A stretch of 64,000 nt of DNA from Sphingobium sp. Leaf26 (GCF_001421665.1 NZ_LMKV01000032.1:62365-126364), one strand, 5' to 3'. Positions 52,703 through 61,837 are shown, counted from the stretch's first letter. The notes: a model not told the origin generated them from the letters alone. Translations and numbers: made by a program.

Positions 52703-55429
52703 TCAGAAGCGCACGCGCACCCCGCCGGAAAGGCGCCGGCCGGTCTTGCGATATTCCTTCGTGCGGTCTTCGCTTACCGAATAGATGAATTCCTTGGCAT
52801 CATTCAGGTTGAGCGCGTCGGCGAAGATGGTGAAGTTGGGCGTGACTTCATAGGAAAGCCCGGCGTCGAGCTGGCCATAGGCGTTGAAATATTCCGGTTC
52901 GCCATTGCGACCCGATGCGACCTGAAGGAAATTGTCGCGCCAGGTGTAGGCCACACGAGCCTGGATGCCGCTCTTCTCGTAGAAGCCGACCAGGCTGTAG
53001 CTATATTTGGACAGGCCTTCGAGCCCGAAGGAGAGGTTGGCGACCGCATTTTCATATTTCGCGTTGGAGGCGGTATAGTTGAAGCTGGTCTGGACGCCGA
53101 GGCCGTCGAACGGGGCGGGCAGGCCGGTAAAGGCCTGGCGATAGCCGACTTCGAAACCTTTGACCGTCGCGCCTTTGCCATTGCCCGGCACCGTCACCTG
53201 GAAGGTGACTTCGTCGACCTTCTGCGGCGTGGTGACGAGCGTCACGAACGAGTCGATCTTCTTGTAGAAGGCGGCGAAGGACAGGAGCGAGGAGTCGGCG
53301 AAATACCATTCGACGCCGGCCTCGATCTGTTTGGCGCGGAAGGGTTGCAGGTCCGGGTTGCCGCGGCTGATCGTCTCGTTGCCGGGGTTGGTCTGGATCG
53401 ACTGGCGCGGCGACAGATCGGTCAGCGTCGGGCGGGTCATCACCTTCGACGCGGACAGGCGCAGGATCAGGTCGTCCGCCGCCTCCAGCTTGATATTGAG
53501 CGAGGGCAGCCAGTCGTCATATTTGCCGCGGAAGCTGACCGGCACGATCCCCGACACGACGATGTCGTTCTGGCCGGTCGGATTGCCATTGGCATCGACG
53601 CGTGGCTTGGCGCTCAGCACGGTGCGTGATGCGCCCGACGAGGTGTAATCGGTATTCTCGTAACGCAGGCCGGCATTGATGGTCAGCGGCATCGACCCCA
53701 GCGTGGTTTCGAAATTGGCCATGACATAGGCGATCTTCACCTTCTCATCGATGATCGAGGAGGCCGACGGCGAGAAGACGGCCGGATTGAACGCCTTGCC
53801 ATCCTCCGTCGCATATTGGTCGATCACGCTGACCAACTGTTGCGGATTGTAGATCACCCAGTCGCGGATGATGTTGTCGGGGCCGCTGCCCTGGAAGAAA
53901 TTGCGGTTTGTCGGGCTGAACAGCGACGTCGGCAACAGGCGGTCGGACCCGCAATAGGCGCATTGCTCGCCAAAGGGCATTTCGTCGGCGGTCAGCGTCT
54001 TCTTGCGGTTGGCGATCATGGCGCCGGTGAAGAAGGTCAGGTTCGACGTCGCATTCCATTCGGCGTCGGCGCGATATTCGCCGATCTTGTCATCGACGTC
54101 GGTGCCGCCGCCCCAGATATAATAATGCGCGGTGATACCCTGCGGGCTGGTCGCGGCGTTGGGATAATTGGGGCTGGTGAAGCCATAATCATAGATCGGG
54201 CTGTCGCCGCGCCGGTCGAACCACAGGTCGATATTCTTGCGGCGGATGGTGGTGAAGAGATTATTCTCCTTGCCGCGCCGTTCCGCCTTCGACCGGGAGG
54301 CGTCAAGTTTCAGCTTGAAGGTATCGACGGGCTTCCATTCGACATTGACGCCGAACTGGTTGGTCATGACGTTGCGCTGGTCATATTGCAGGATCTGGTC
54401 GACGAAGCCGCCCTGATAGCGCTGATAGACAGCCTCGCCACCGTCGACCACCTGCTCGACCAGCGTGCCGCCGGAAAAGTCGTAGGCAAGGCCGGTCTGC
54501 TGCTCGGTGAATTTGGCCTTGGAATAGAGGCCGTCGAGCGAAACCGTCAGCGTGTCGGTCGGGCGGACCTGCAACGACCCGGAGAAGCCATAGCGTTCCA
54601 GCCCGCGCTCGAAGAAGAAAGGCGACAGGTTGGACGGCATGGAAATGTTGGAGAAAGGCGCGACATCGGGGCCGATACGCCCGCCGGTCACGCCATTGGC
54701 GCGGTAGTAGGAATCGCCGCTGGAGCGCTTCACATGGCCCGCGCCGATCGTGAATTCGTCGTTGCGGGTGTCGCGCTTGGTGTAGACGCCCGACAGCGAC
54801 AGGCCGATGGTGCGATCGGCGTTGCGCCAGGAGGCGACGCCGGAGACTTCAGGATTGAACTTGTCGGCGATCTCTGCCCACATCTGGCCGGCGGACGCGC
54901 TGAAGGCGAACTGTTCCTTCTGGTCGATCGGGCGCAGGGTATGCACGTCCACGGTCGCGCCGATCGACGCGCCGTTCAGATTGGCCTGCGGCGATTTGAA
55001 GACATCGGCGCCTGCGATGATTTCGGACGGAAGAACGTCGAAGGAAAATTCGCGGCCATTATTGTCGGTGGCGAGCGTGCGGCCGTTGACGGTGACTGCG
55101 TTGAACTTGGGGCCGAAGCCGCGGACAGTGATGTAGCGGCCTTCGCCCCGGTTGCGCTCGATCGTCACACCGGCGACGCGCTGGAGCGATTCGGCGACAT
55201 TCTGGTCGGGCAGCTTGCCCAGATCCTCGGCCACGATCGAGTCGACCACACCGATCGAGTCGCGCTTGATGTCGATCGATGCCTTCTGGCTGGCGCGGAT
55301 GCCGGTGACGACGATGTCTTCGTTCGTCGCATCCGCCGCATCCTGCGCCAGCGCGGCGCCGCCGATCGTCAGCGCCAGACCGGACGCCGCCATCATGCTC
55401 GCAAGACGGACTGTACCCACCTTCCTCAT
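52703..55429 (-). CDS. TonB-dependent receptor (Xanthomonas/Caulobacter oligosaccharide type)
   Basis: The 908-residue receptor has a signal peptide (about 1-28, ending ALAQ), TonB box EDIVVTGIRASQ, and a plug with DSIVAEDLGKLPDQNVAESL and VRGFGPKFNAVTVNGRTLAT, features of the large Xanthomonas/Caulobacter receptor family tied to carbohydrate uptake. The barrel ends GGVRVRF. GGGAGAG precedes ATG 55429. It is downstream of an MFS carrier and an enolase-superfamily enzyme; a sugar acid or its oligomer is a likely cargo. Confidence 0.93.
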   Translation of the reverse strand: MRKVGTVRLASMMAASGLALTIGGAALAQDAADATNEDIVVTGIRASQKASIDIKRDSIGVVDSIVAEDLGKLPDQNVAESLQRVAGVTIERNRGEGRYITVRGFGPKFNAVTVNGRTLATDNNGREFSFDVLPSEIIAGADVFKSPQANLNGASIGATVDVHTLRPIDQKEQFAFSASAGQMWAEIADKFNPEVSGVASWRNADRTIGLSLSGVYTKRDTRNDEFTIGAGHVKRSSGDSYYRANGVTGGRIGPDVAPFSNISMPSNLSPFFFERGLERYGFSGSLQVRPTDTLTVSLDGLYSKAKFTEQQTGLAYDFSGGTLVEQVVDGGEAVYQRYQGGFVDQILQYDQRNVMTNQFGVNVEWKPVDTFKLKLDASRSKAERRGKENNLFTTIRRKNIDLWFDRRGDSPIYDYGFTSPNYPNAATSPQGITAHYYIWGGGTDVDDKIGEYRADAEWNATSNLTFFTGAMIANRKKTLTADEMPFGEQCAYCGSDRLLPTSLFSPTNRNFFQGSGPDNIIRDWVIYNPQQLVSVIDQYATEDGKAFNPAVFSPSASSIIDEKVKIAYVMANFETTLGSMPLTINAGLRYENTDYTSSGASRTVLSAKPRVDANGNPTGQNDIVVSGIVPVSFRGKYDDWLPSLNIKLEAADDLILRLSASKVMTRPTLTDLSPRQSIQTNPGNETISRGNPDLQPFRAKQIEAGVEWYFADSSLLSFAAFYKKIDSFVTLVTTPQKVDEVTFQVTVPGNGKGATVKGFEVGYRQAFTGLPAPFDGLGVQTSFNYTASNAKYENAVANLSFGLEGLSKYSYSLVGFYEKSGIQARVAYTWRDNFLQVASGRNGEPEYFNAYGQLDAGLSYEVTPNFTIFADALNLNDAKEFIYSVSEDRTKEYRKTGRRLSGGVRVRF

Positions 55430-55494
55430 GTTTCACTCTCCCAGATTTTATTGTTGCTGATTATGACGCCAACGCTGGCACATGTCAAATGACG

Positions 55495-55508
55495 TAATAC
55501 ATAATATG
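55495..55508. promoter_or_regulatory. Putative GntR operator upstream of the TonB receptor
   Basis: TAATACATAATATG lies 66 bp before the receptor start. Its exact reverse complement occurs at 57973-57986 in the enolase/GntR divergent promoter. A 14-bp identity in AT-rich form against a GC-rich background is unlikely by chance. Confidence 0.6.
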
Positions 55509-55510
55509 AA

Positions 55511-56785
55511 TTATCGGACGGATTTGATCGGCAGGACGCATAGCGCCGATCCGAACACGAAGATCAGCGCCGCGATGAAGATGGCGCGATAATCATGATC
55601 GAACAGGCCGAGCAGGATAGCGGCCATGACCGGGCTGATGATCTGGGGGATGTTGACCGCCGTGGTCAGCACGCCCAGATCCTTGCCTTCGTCGCCCAGC
55701 GCGCTTTTGGGCAGAACCTGCGTCATCAACGCCATGTCGATCGACATGAACATGCCGTAACCGATGCCGATCACCCCGGCATAGACCCACATGCCGGTCA
55801 TGGAAGGGGCCAGCAAAGGCGCGCTCATCGCCACGCCCATGATGAGGCTGCCCAGAACGACGAAGGGTTTGCGCCGTTGCCAGTGGTCCGACAGCCAGCC
55901 GGATATCAGCGAGGAAGCGACGAGACAGACCAGAGTGAGCAGCGCCATATTGGCGATGGCGATGTTCGACGCGCCGTCGGCCAGGCCGATATAGTCGCGC
56001 AGGATATAGAGGAGATAGGCGGCGACCGCCTGATAGCCCATATAGATGGTGAAGCGGCTGGCGAAGGCCCAGGCGAAATCGGGATGGGCGCGCGGGCTGA
56101 TCCAGAAGCTCTTGAGGAAATCGCCCCATTTTATCGGCCGGCGGGGTAGCATATCGCTCGGCGGTTCGCGATTCAGCACGACGAAGGCGATGCAGGAGGC
56201 GGCGATGGCGCCGGCGAACAGGCCGTATGCCAGCACCCGCTCCCCGGCGAGATAGCCGGCGACCACGGTGCCAGCGGTCAGGCCGGCGGTCATGCCGGCA
56301 CCGACGATGCCCGATATGCCGCCGCGCGTTTCCGGCGCGAAGCGATCGGCGATCAGCGTCGTCATCGCCGGCTGCATGCTGTTATAGGCCACCGCTGCCA
56401 TCACCCACAGGATCATCAGCGACCAGAAGCTGGTCATCCACGAGACGCCGAACAGGCAGAGCGACCCGATCAGCGAGGCGATCGCGATCCAGGGCGCGCG
56501 CCGGCCCCAGCGGCTGCGGGTGCGGTCCGACAGGGCGCCGGCGATCGGCGTCGCCAGCGTCGAGAAAATGGAGGTGATGGCGAAGAGGAGGGCGAGGTTG
56601 TTCTCCTTCGCGCCCGGCGACAGTTCGGCGATCTGGTTGGGTAGCAGCACACCCAGCACGCCGCTGTAGAGTGCCATCAGCAGGAAGAAATTGACCATCA
56701 GCGACAATTGCAGCCGCGTGCGCGCGCCGCCGGTCACCCAGGCAGGCGGTGGGGCCTCGGCAGGGGAGGTCATGTTCTGCATCAC
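55511..56785 (-). CDS. MFS transporter
   Basis: The 424-residue carrier has about 12 helices. GALSDRTRSRWGRRAPWIAI is the conserved 2-3 loop and SGWLSDHWQRRKPFVVLG the equivalent 8-9 loop. MFS proteins with this GRRAPW loop often carry glycosides or sugar acids. The ATG overlaps the enolase-superfamily gene stop (ATGA), so both are in one operon. Confidence 0.88.
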   Translation of the reverse strand: MMQNMTSPAEAPPPAWVTGGARTRLQLSLMVNFFLLMALYSGVLGVLLPNQIAELSPGAKENNLALLFAITSIFSTLATPIAGALSDRTRSRWGRRAPWIAIASLIGSLCLFGVSWMTSFWSLMILWVMAAVAYNSMQPAMTTLIADRFAPETRGGISGIVGAGMTAGLTAGTVVAGYLAGERVLAYGLFAGAIAASCIAFVVLNREPPSDMLPRRPIKWGDFLKSFWISPRAHPDFAWAFASRFTIYMGYQAVAAYLLYILRDYIGLADGASNIAIANMALLTLVCLVASSLISGWLSDHWQRRKPFVVLGSLIMGVAMSAPLLAPSMTGMWVYAGVIGIGYGMFMSIDMALMTQVLPKSALGDEGKDLGVLTTAVNIPQIISPVMAAILLGLFDHDYRAIFIAALIFVFGSALCVLPIKSVR

Positions 56786-57933
56786 TCCGCCGTCCGGCTT
56801 TCGGGTGCCAGACGCAGACCGGCGTTGCGCGGGCGGCGATGCGGGCCGCCCCGGCTGCCCCAGCCATTGCCGGCCACGCTCTGCGCGATGGCCGTTTCGT
56901 CGATTTCTATACCAAGTCCCGGCCGATCGCCCAAAATGATGCCGCCATCGGCGATCTGCTGATCGACGTCGAAGCCGGTCGGGAAGCCAAAATCCTGCAC
57001 CTCAATGCCGATCATATTGGGCACGGCGGCGGCGGCATGGGCGACCGGATTGGCGTTATAGGCGACCGGCGAGACGGGCAGGCCGCGCGCGTGGGCGGCC
57101 ATTGCTACGCGATGAAAATGGGTGATGCCCCAGACGCTGCCGGTCTGGACGATGTCGACTGCCTGTGCGTCGAACAGCGGCAGATATTGTTCCAGGCCGG
57201 TCAGGTTCTCGCCGGTGGCGACCGCCGTTTTCACGGACCGGGTGATGCTGGCATGGCCCGCCGCGTCCCAACGCCGCACCGGCTCTTCGATCCAGGTCAG
57301 GTCGATCCGCTTCTCGATCTCGGTCAAGTGACGGATTGCCTGCTTGCAGTTCCATGCCTCATTGACGTCGAGCATCAGGGCGGGACGGTTGCTGTTGCGG
57401 GATAGCAGGTCGCGGGCGGTTTCCAGCCGGCCGATGTCGCGATCCAGATCGCGCCCGCCCTTGATCTTCGCTGCGGTGAAGCCGCGATCGGCCCAGGCGC
57501 TGTAATGGGCGACGAAGGCATCGTCATCCAGCCCGTAGCACAGTCCCGACGCATAGCCCGGCACGAACCGGTCGCCCGCGCCCATGGTACGCCATAGCGG
57601 CTCGTCGGCCATTTTCGCCTTCAGATCCCACAGCGCCATGTCGATCGCGGCGATCGTGCCGAAGGTCGCGCCGGCATGGCCGCTTTTGAACACATGGCCG
57701 AGCATCGCGTCATAGAGGGTCGCCACGCCGCGCGGGTCCGCACCGTCCACAGCGGGGAACAGCCGCGCGATCTCGGCATGCTGACCCAGGCCGACGCCGG
57801 TGAGGCCGCCATCGGTTTCGAGCAGCAGCACGGGTACTTCGGTGACGCCGGACGCAACGACGCCGTTCACATCGCCCACGGGACGCTGCCAGTCGTGATA
57901 GGCGGTAAGGCTGCGATAGCCTGTAATCTTCAT
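56782..57933 (-). CDS. Enolase-superfamily (mandelate racemase-like) sugar-acid dehydratase candidate
   Basis: The 383-residue enzyme has the KxK base pair Lys156 and Lys158 (AAKIKGG) and metal ligands Asp189 (LDVNEAW), Glu216 (WIEEPV) and Glu242 (TGENLT). Asp260 (VDIVQ) fits the usual dyad partner, but where mandelate-racemase-type enzymes carry the catalytic His, here the strand reads PVSPVAYN with Val290. The reaction may therefore differ from standard acid-sugar dehydration. It starts at ATG 57933, divergent from the GntR gene. Confidence 0.82.
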   Translation of the reverse strand: MKITGYRSLTAYHDWQRPVGDVNGVVASGVTEVPVLLLETDGGLTGVGLGQHAEIARLFPAVDGADPRGVATLYDAMLGHVFKSGHAGATFGTIAAIDMALWDLKAKMADEPLWRTMGAGDRFVPGYASGLCYGLDDDAFVAHYSAWADRGFTAAKIKGGRDLDRDIGRLETARDLLSRNSNRPALMLDVNEAWNCKQAIRHLTEIEKRIDLTWIEEPVRRWDAAGHASITRSVKTAVATGENLTGLEQYLPLFDAQAVDIVQTGSVWGITHFHRVAMAAHARGLPVSPVAYNANPVAHAAAAVPNMIGIEVQDFGFPTGFDVDQQIADGGIILGDRPGLGIEIDETAIAQSVAGNGWGSRGGPHRRPRNAGLRLAPESRTAE

Positions 57934-57972
57934 CGGGATGTCCTCTACCCTCCGGCCCGGCTGGCCACGAGT

Positions 57973-57986
57973 CATATTATGTATTA
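57973..57986. promoter_or_regulatory. Putative GntR operator in the divergent promoter
   Basis: CATATTATGTATTA lies 40 bp upstream of the enolase-superfamily gene start and 100 bp before the GntR start. It is the exact inverse of the site at 55495-55508. Control by the adjacent FadR-type regulator is inferred. Confidence 0.6.
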
Positions 57987-58085
57987 TCTATGTTGTTTGA
58001 CAAGTCTTGACGGCGCTTGTCAATCGGGTCCACCGTCGAAACAGCGTCGTGCAGGGCGCTTGAACGAGAAAAGGCGTAAGGACAG

Positions 58086-58850
58086 ATGCAGGATAGAGTG
58101 GCCGGGGGGGCCTTGGCTGGCAGCGCTTTGGCGGCGACGCAGCGGGTGCGGCGGCGGCCCCGACTGGCCGAGGCGGTGGTCGAGGATCTGGTCAATGCGA
58201 TCGTCACCGAAATGTATCCGGCCGGCACTGCGCTGCCACCCGAAAACATGCTGTGCGACCTCTATGGCGTCAGTCGTACCGTGGTGCGGGAGGCGACGAC
58301 GGCTCTGACCGAAAAGGGGCTGGTCGTGTCGCAGCAGGGACGCGGCACGATCGTGCGCGATTCGCGCGACTGGAACCTGCTCGACCCGATGATTCTGGCG
58401 GCGTTGTTCCGGCGGGAGGACGGATTGTCCTATCTCGACAATCTGTCGGAAATCCGGTCCTCGCTGGAAGCCTCCATGGCGGCCAAGGCAGCGAAGAAGG
58501 CCACGCTCGAAAGCGTGGCGGAACTGTCGGCGCAGTTCCGCAAACTGGAGGGGCTGATCGACATGCCCGCCGCCTATGTGCATGAGGATGTGAATTTCCA
58601 CGACATCATCATGCGCATGTCGGGCGACCGGCTGAGCAAGGCGATCATCGACGGGATTCAGGGCAAGGCGCTCAACACCCATGGCTATGCCGGGAAGCTG
58701 AGCGTCGCCCATGTGCGCGACACCCATGCCGCGCACAAGCGCGTCCATGACGCGATCGCCGCCGGCGACCCGGAGGCCGCCGCCAAGGCGATGCGCGAAC
58801 ATATCGAATCCTCCTGGGCCAAGCGGCGCAAATCGCACGCTGCAACCTGA
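58086..58850 (+). CDS. GntR/FadR-family regulator
   Basis: The 254-residue protein has a winged helix (AVVEDLVNAIVTEMYPAGTA, LYGVSRTVVREATTALTEKG) and a C-terminal FCD domain (DNLSEIRSSLEASMAAKAA, HEDVNFHDIIMRMSGDRL, HKRVHDAIAAGDPEAA). The N-terminal 20 residues are an Ala/Arg-rich extension. AAGGACAG precedes ATG 58086. It is divergent from the sugar-acid operon and is its probable repressor. Confidence 0.9.
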   Translation: MQDRVAGGALAGSALAATQRVRRRPRLAEAVVEDLVNAIVTEMYPAGTALPPENMLCDLYGVSRTVVREATTALTEKGLVVSQQGRGTIVRDSRDWNLLDPMILAALFRREDGLSYLDNLSEIRSSLEASMAAKAAKKATLESVAELSAQFRKLEGLIDMPAAYVHEDVNFHDIIMRMSGDRLSKAIIDGIQGKALNTHGYAGKLSVAHVRDTHAAHKRVHDAIAAGDPEAAAKAMREHIESSWAKRRKSHAAT

Positions 58851-58861
58851 ACTTCAGGCTG
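58843..58861. terminator. Palindrome across convergent stop codons
   Basis: CAACCTGAA and TTCAGGCTG flank one central base, with 8 of 9 pairs. It contains the GntR stop and the stop of the minus-strand gene, similar to the arrangement at 8364-8390. A weak bidirectional terminator is possible. Confidence 0.4.
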
Positions 58862-59720
58862 GGCGGCGATTGCCCGCAAACGCCCAGCGCAGCGTGCCGG
58901 CGACCATCGCGGTGGACAGCCTGATCGCGGGCTTGCGCAGGTGGCGGGTGGGCAGGCCGTGCATCGCCCTGGCCCAGTCGGGGAGGAGGTCCACCGCTGC
59001 CTCCATCGTCATCGCCTGGATCGGGGCGGCGGCAGGGGAGGGCGCTTTCCGATGCAGCACGAGCCGGGCCACTTCACGGGTGCGGGCGTCGGCCTGTAAC
59101 GCCGGGCGCATATGTTCGATCAGCGCTTGGGCTTCGGCGCGGCTCTCCGGCACCGGGTCGGCGCCGAGTTTACGGGCTATGGTCGCGAACTGGGTAAAAT
59201 AGGCGTCCTGATCCGCCGCGCTCATCGCCGGTTCGCCATAACGAATCCACGCATCGAGGAAACAGACCGCCTCCGTCACATGGACCCAGGCGAGCAGGTG
59301 CGGGTCGTTGGCGCTGTAGGGCGTACCGTCGGCCAGCGTGCCGGACACGCGATCATGCACATCGCGCACCCGCGCGATCGCAGCCAGTGCATCATCCTGC
59401 TGCGCATAGGTGGTGACGGCGATGAAGCGAGCGGTGCGCCGCAACCGTCCCAGCATGTCGTCGCGAAAGGTCGAATGATCCCATATGCCGGCCAGCGCGG
59501 CGGGGTGCAGCATCTGGAGCAGGAGCGCAGACACGCCGCCGACCATCATGGTGGTGATGTCGCCATGGACGCGCCAGATTGCCGAGTCTGGCGGAAACAG
59601 GGCATCTGTGGAGCGGGTGACGGGCTGCTCGCCCCGCCCGCGATCGTTGAAGATGGCGCGGACCCGGCCGATCAGGGCGCGTTGCAGGGGGCGGGCGGCG
59701 AAGGCGGGCATGAGGGCCAT
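58854..59720 (-). CDS. DUF2236/MpaB-like oxygenase family protein
   Basis: The 288-residue protein matches the latex-clearing-protein/MpaB-like fold: WRVHGDITTMMVGGVSALLL, MLHPAALAGIWDHSTFRDD, DVHDRVSGTLADGTPYSAND and HVTEAVCFLDAWIRYG, with conserved His residues that bind heme in characterised relatives. ATG 59720 lies 7 bp after the desaturase stop. Longer starts would run into the desaturase gene. Function is probably oxidative, perhaps on lipids. Confidence 0.82.
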   Translation of the reverse strand: MALMPAFAARPLQRALIGRVRAIFNDRGRGEQPVTRSTDALFPPDSAIWRVHGDITTMMVGGVSALLLQMLHPAALAGIWDHSTFRDDMLGRLRRTARFIAVTTYAQQDDALAAIARVRDVHDRVSGTLADGTPYSANDPHLLAWVHVTEAVCFLDAWIRYGEPAMSAADQDAYFTQFATIARKLGADPVPESRAEAQALIEHMRPALQADARTREVARLVLHRKAPSPAAAPIQAMTMEAAVDLLPDWARAMHGLPTRHLRKPAIRLSTAMVAGTLRWAFAGNRRPA

Positions 59721-59727
59721 GACTGTA

Positions 59728-60678
59728 TCAACGCTGAAAAGAGGAGATGGGTTCGGATGCGTCCTCTTCATCCGGAGGCGCGACGCGGGTAAGCGCCTTG
59801 GCCCGCGCGAGATGTTCGGGCAGCGCGATGTTCCAGACCAGTCCGGTCCGCTCCAGCAACTGGATGACGGCATAGCCCCAATCGCTCTGGCCGGAATACA
59901 GGCCTATGCGCGCAGAGCCGGGAAAGGCATGGTGATTATTGTGCCATGCCTCCCCCATGGTCGGGATCGCCGCCCAGGGCACGTCATGCGCCTGCACGCC
60001 GGCGCCGTTGACGATCCAGCTTTGCGGCCCGCGCCGATGCGCCAGATGGCCGATGAACCAATGGCCCGTCACCGAAATGCTGATGCGCGCGCATACACCC
60101 CACAACAGCCAGCTCCAGCCTCCGACGGCGAAGAGCAGCAGGGCAATGGGGATTTGCTGCGCCATCCAGGTCACTTCCAGAAAGCGGTAGAAGCGATCGC
60201 GTCCCGCTGCGCCCAAATCAAAGGCGGGCGGATGATCGAGGACCAGCCGGCAGTGCATCTGCCACCATGCGTCGATCAGCATGGGGCGTCGATGCGCGAG
60301 ATAGTCATGGCAATCCTTTTGTCGCTGTGCCCAATCGCGCAGGTCATGGGTGCGGATCATCCAGAAAGGGCCGCTCATCCCCACGCATGTTCCGACCCAG
60401 ACCAGGCAGCGCTCCAGCCAGAGCGGGCAATCGAAACTGCGATGGATCAGCCGACGATGGAAGCCGACGCTATGGCCCAGCAGCAGCGATCCGCCGGTCA
60501 TCAGGAGGAAGATGGCGAAGGCGCCCAAGCTGAAATGGAAAGGCGCCAGCAGCGCCCCGACCAGCATGGTGCCGTTCCACAGCGAGTGGACCGGATCCCA
60601 TCGCACCGTCCCGTCCATTGGGCTGCTGTCGGACAGTGCCCGCAGGCTGTTCACGCTGCAACGGTCGGTGATGTCCAT
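59728..60678 (-). CDS. Membrane fatty-acid (acyl-CoA) desaturase
   Basis: The 316-residue membrane enzyme has His-box one in HSVGFHRRLIHRSF, a weak second box (RTHDLRDWAQRQ in place of the usual HxxHH) and a clear third box GEAWHNNHHAFP near residue 253. Four or more hydrophobic segments surround them. It would introduce a double bond in acyl chains. The altered second box is unusual. It is divergent from an ArsR regulator with paired palindromes between them. Confidence 0.83.
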   Translation of the reverse strand: MDITDRCSVNSLRALSDSSPMDGTVRWDPVHSLWNGTMLVGALLAPFHFSLGAFAIFLLMTGGSLLLGHSVGFHRRLIHRSFDCPLWLERCLVWVGTCVGMSGPFWMIRTHDLRDWAQRQKDCHDYLAHRRPMLIDAWWQMHCRLVLDHPPAFDLGAAGRDRFYRFLEVTWMAQQIPIALLLFAVGGWSWLLWGVCARISISVTGHWFIGHLAHRRGPQSWIVNGAGVQAHDVPWAAIPTMGEAWHNNHHAFPGSARIGLYSGQSDWGYAVIQLLERTGLVWNIALPEHLARAKALTRVAPPDEEDASEPISSFQR

Positions 60679-60695
60679 GGCGACAACCTCCTAGG

Positions 60696-60761
60696 TAATT
60701 AGCTTATTGCTTAATTATCTACCGGCACTTGTCAAGCGATTAGCTTATTCCTTAAATAAGC
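60696..60761. promoter_or_regulatory. Two ArsR-type operators between desaturase and arsR-type gene
   Basis: TAATTAGC...GCTTAATTA (60696-60717) and GCTTATT...AATAAGC (60743-60761) are dyads sharing TTAGCTTATT. They occupy the 85-bp divergent gap, so the small regulator probably controls both itself and the desaturase operon. Confidence 0.6.
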
Positions 60762-60763
60762 GG

Positions 60764-61087
60764 ATGCAGAAGATTTTCGAAGCCCTCGCCTCAGCGCCGC
60801 GCCGCAAGATATTGGCCTATCTCGCTCATGCGGAGTTGAATGCAGGCGACATCGCATCGCGCTTCGCCATGTCGAAGCCGGCCGTGTCGCAGCATCTGGC
60901 GATTCTGGAAAATGCCGGGCTGATCGCCAGCGAGAAGCGTGGTCAGTTCGTCTACTACAGCCTTGTGCCTGAGAGCCTCGCCAACACGCTCAATGCCTAT
61001 GTGCAGGAAGTCTGCCCGGTATCCCGTCCGCTCAAGGCGGAAAGCGCCAAGATTGCGAAGGGGCGGAAGGCGGCGGCGGACGATTGA
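60764..61087 (+). CDS. ArsR-family transcriptional repressor
   Basis: The 107-residue regulator has a winged helix (FEALASAPRRKILAYLAHAE, SRFAMSKPAVSQHLAILENA, GQFVYYSL). The metal-binding Cys pair of classical ArsR is absent; only one Cys (EVCPVSR) remains. It may therefore sense a lipid or redox state rather than a metal. ATG 60764 directly follows the second operator; translation upstream of it would cover the operators. Confidence 0.88.
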   Translation: MQKIFEALASAPRRKILAYLAHAELNAGDIASRFAMSKPAVSQHLAILENAGLIASEKRGQFVYYSLVPESLANTLNAYVQEVCPVSRPLKAESAKIAKGRKAAADD

Positions 61088-61103
61088 GCGCGTGACCGGA
61101 CAG

Positions 61104-61823
61104 CTATTTTGAAGCCGCGAGCAGGAAGACGACATAACCGCGAAACTGCGGATGCTGGGCAAGCATGGCCGGCGCGCGCCAGGTTCCGCCCTCGACCAGA
61201 GCGACGCGGAAGGGAATGGGGAAATCCTGCATGCGGCGGAAATAGGCGTCATAGCCTTCGATCGTCGTGCGTCCCTGATAGGTCTGCACCACCACTTCGT
61301 CGATGATCTGGCTGAGTTGAGCCAGGTCGCGGGGGTCGCCATGGGCGCTCCAGTCCATCAGTCCGGTGATCGACAATTGCCAGTTTCGCGTCAGGCGCCT
61401 GCGCAGGTCGCGCAGAAATCGGGCATAGCCATCGATTCCGCGCGTGGCGGCGTCGAAATCGATCTGAAGCCCGGCAACCCGATTGCCAGCCTCCTCCCAT
61501 TGGCGCAGATCGTTGAAGATCGCCGCATAGGTCGCCTCGTTCCAGTCCAGTCGGTCGGCCCGGACGACCAGCCAGACCGTCTTGCCGGGCAGGCGCGGCA
61601 CGCCCATGCGTAACCGCTCCAGCCGAGTTGTGCCGCCGCGTCGCACTTCGCCATCCAGAAGATAAAGGGTCTTGGGTTGCAGCGTCTTTGCCGGCCGGAC
61701 GCCCGGCCATACATAGAAGGCATCATGACCCGTGGCCGTGACGATATCCGCATCCGGCTGGGGCTGGCAGGCGGACAGGGCTAGCGCCGCGAGCAGCGCC
61801 ACGGCCCGTGCGACCGGTCGCAT
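61104..61823 (-). CDS. DUF3142-like lipoprotein
   Basis: The 239-residue protein has a lipoprotein signal (ALLAALALSAC, Cys near residue 19) and a barrel-like domain with GLQIDFDAATRGIDGYARFL, SITGLMDWS and EVVVQTYQGR, which resembles glycoside-hydrolase-like TIM barrels of unknown activity. ATG 61823 is used; GTG 61841 would overlap the upstream stop by GTGA. It is coupled to the large exported protein upstream. Confidence 0.75.
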   Translation of the reverse strand: MRPVARAVALLAALALSACQPQPDADIVTATGHDAFYVWPGVRPAKTLQPKTLYLLDGEVRRGGTTRLERLRMGVPRLPGKTVWLVVRADRLDWNEATYAAIFNDLRQWEEAGNRVAGLQIDFDAATRGIDGYARFLRDLRRRLTRNWQLSITGLMDWSAHGDPRDLAQLSQIIDEVVVQTYQGRTTIEGYDAYFRRMQDFPIPFRVALVEGGTWRAPAMLAQHPQFRGYVVFLLAASK

Positions 61824-61837
61824 CGTCGTCAATGATG

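Noticed and set aside
53816-55492. Open frame antisense to the third TonB receptor
   Set aside because: Mirror of a GC-rich gene; no ribosome site or domain.
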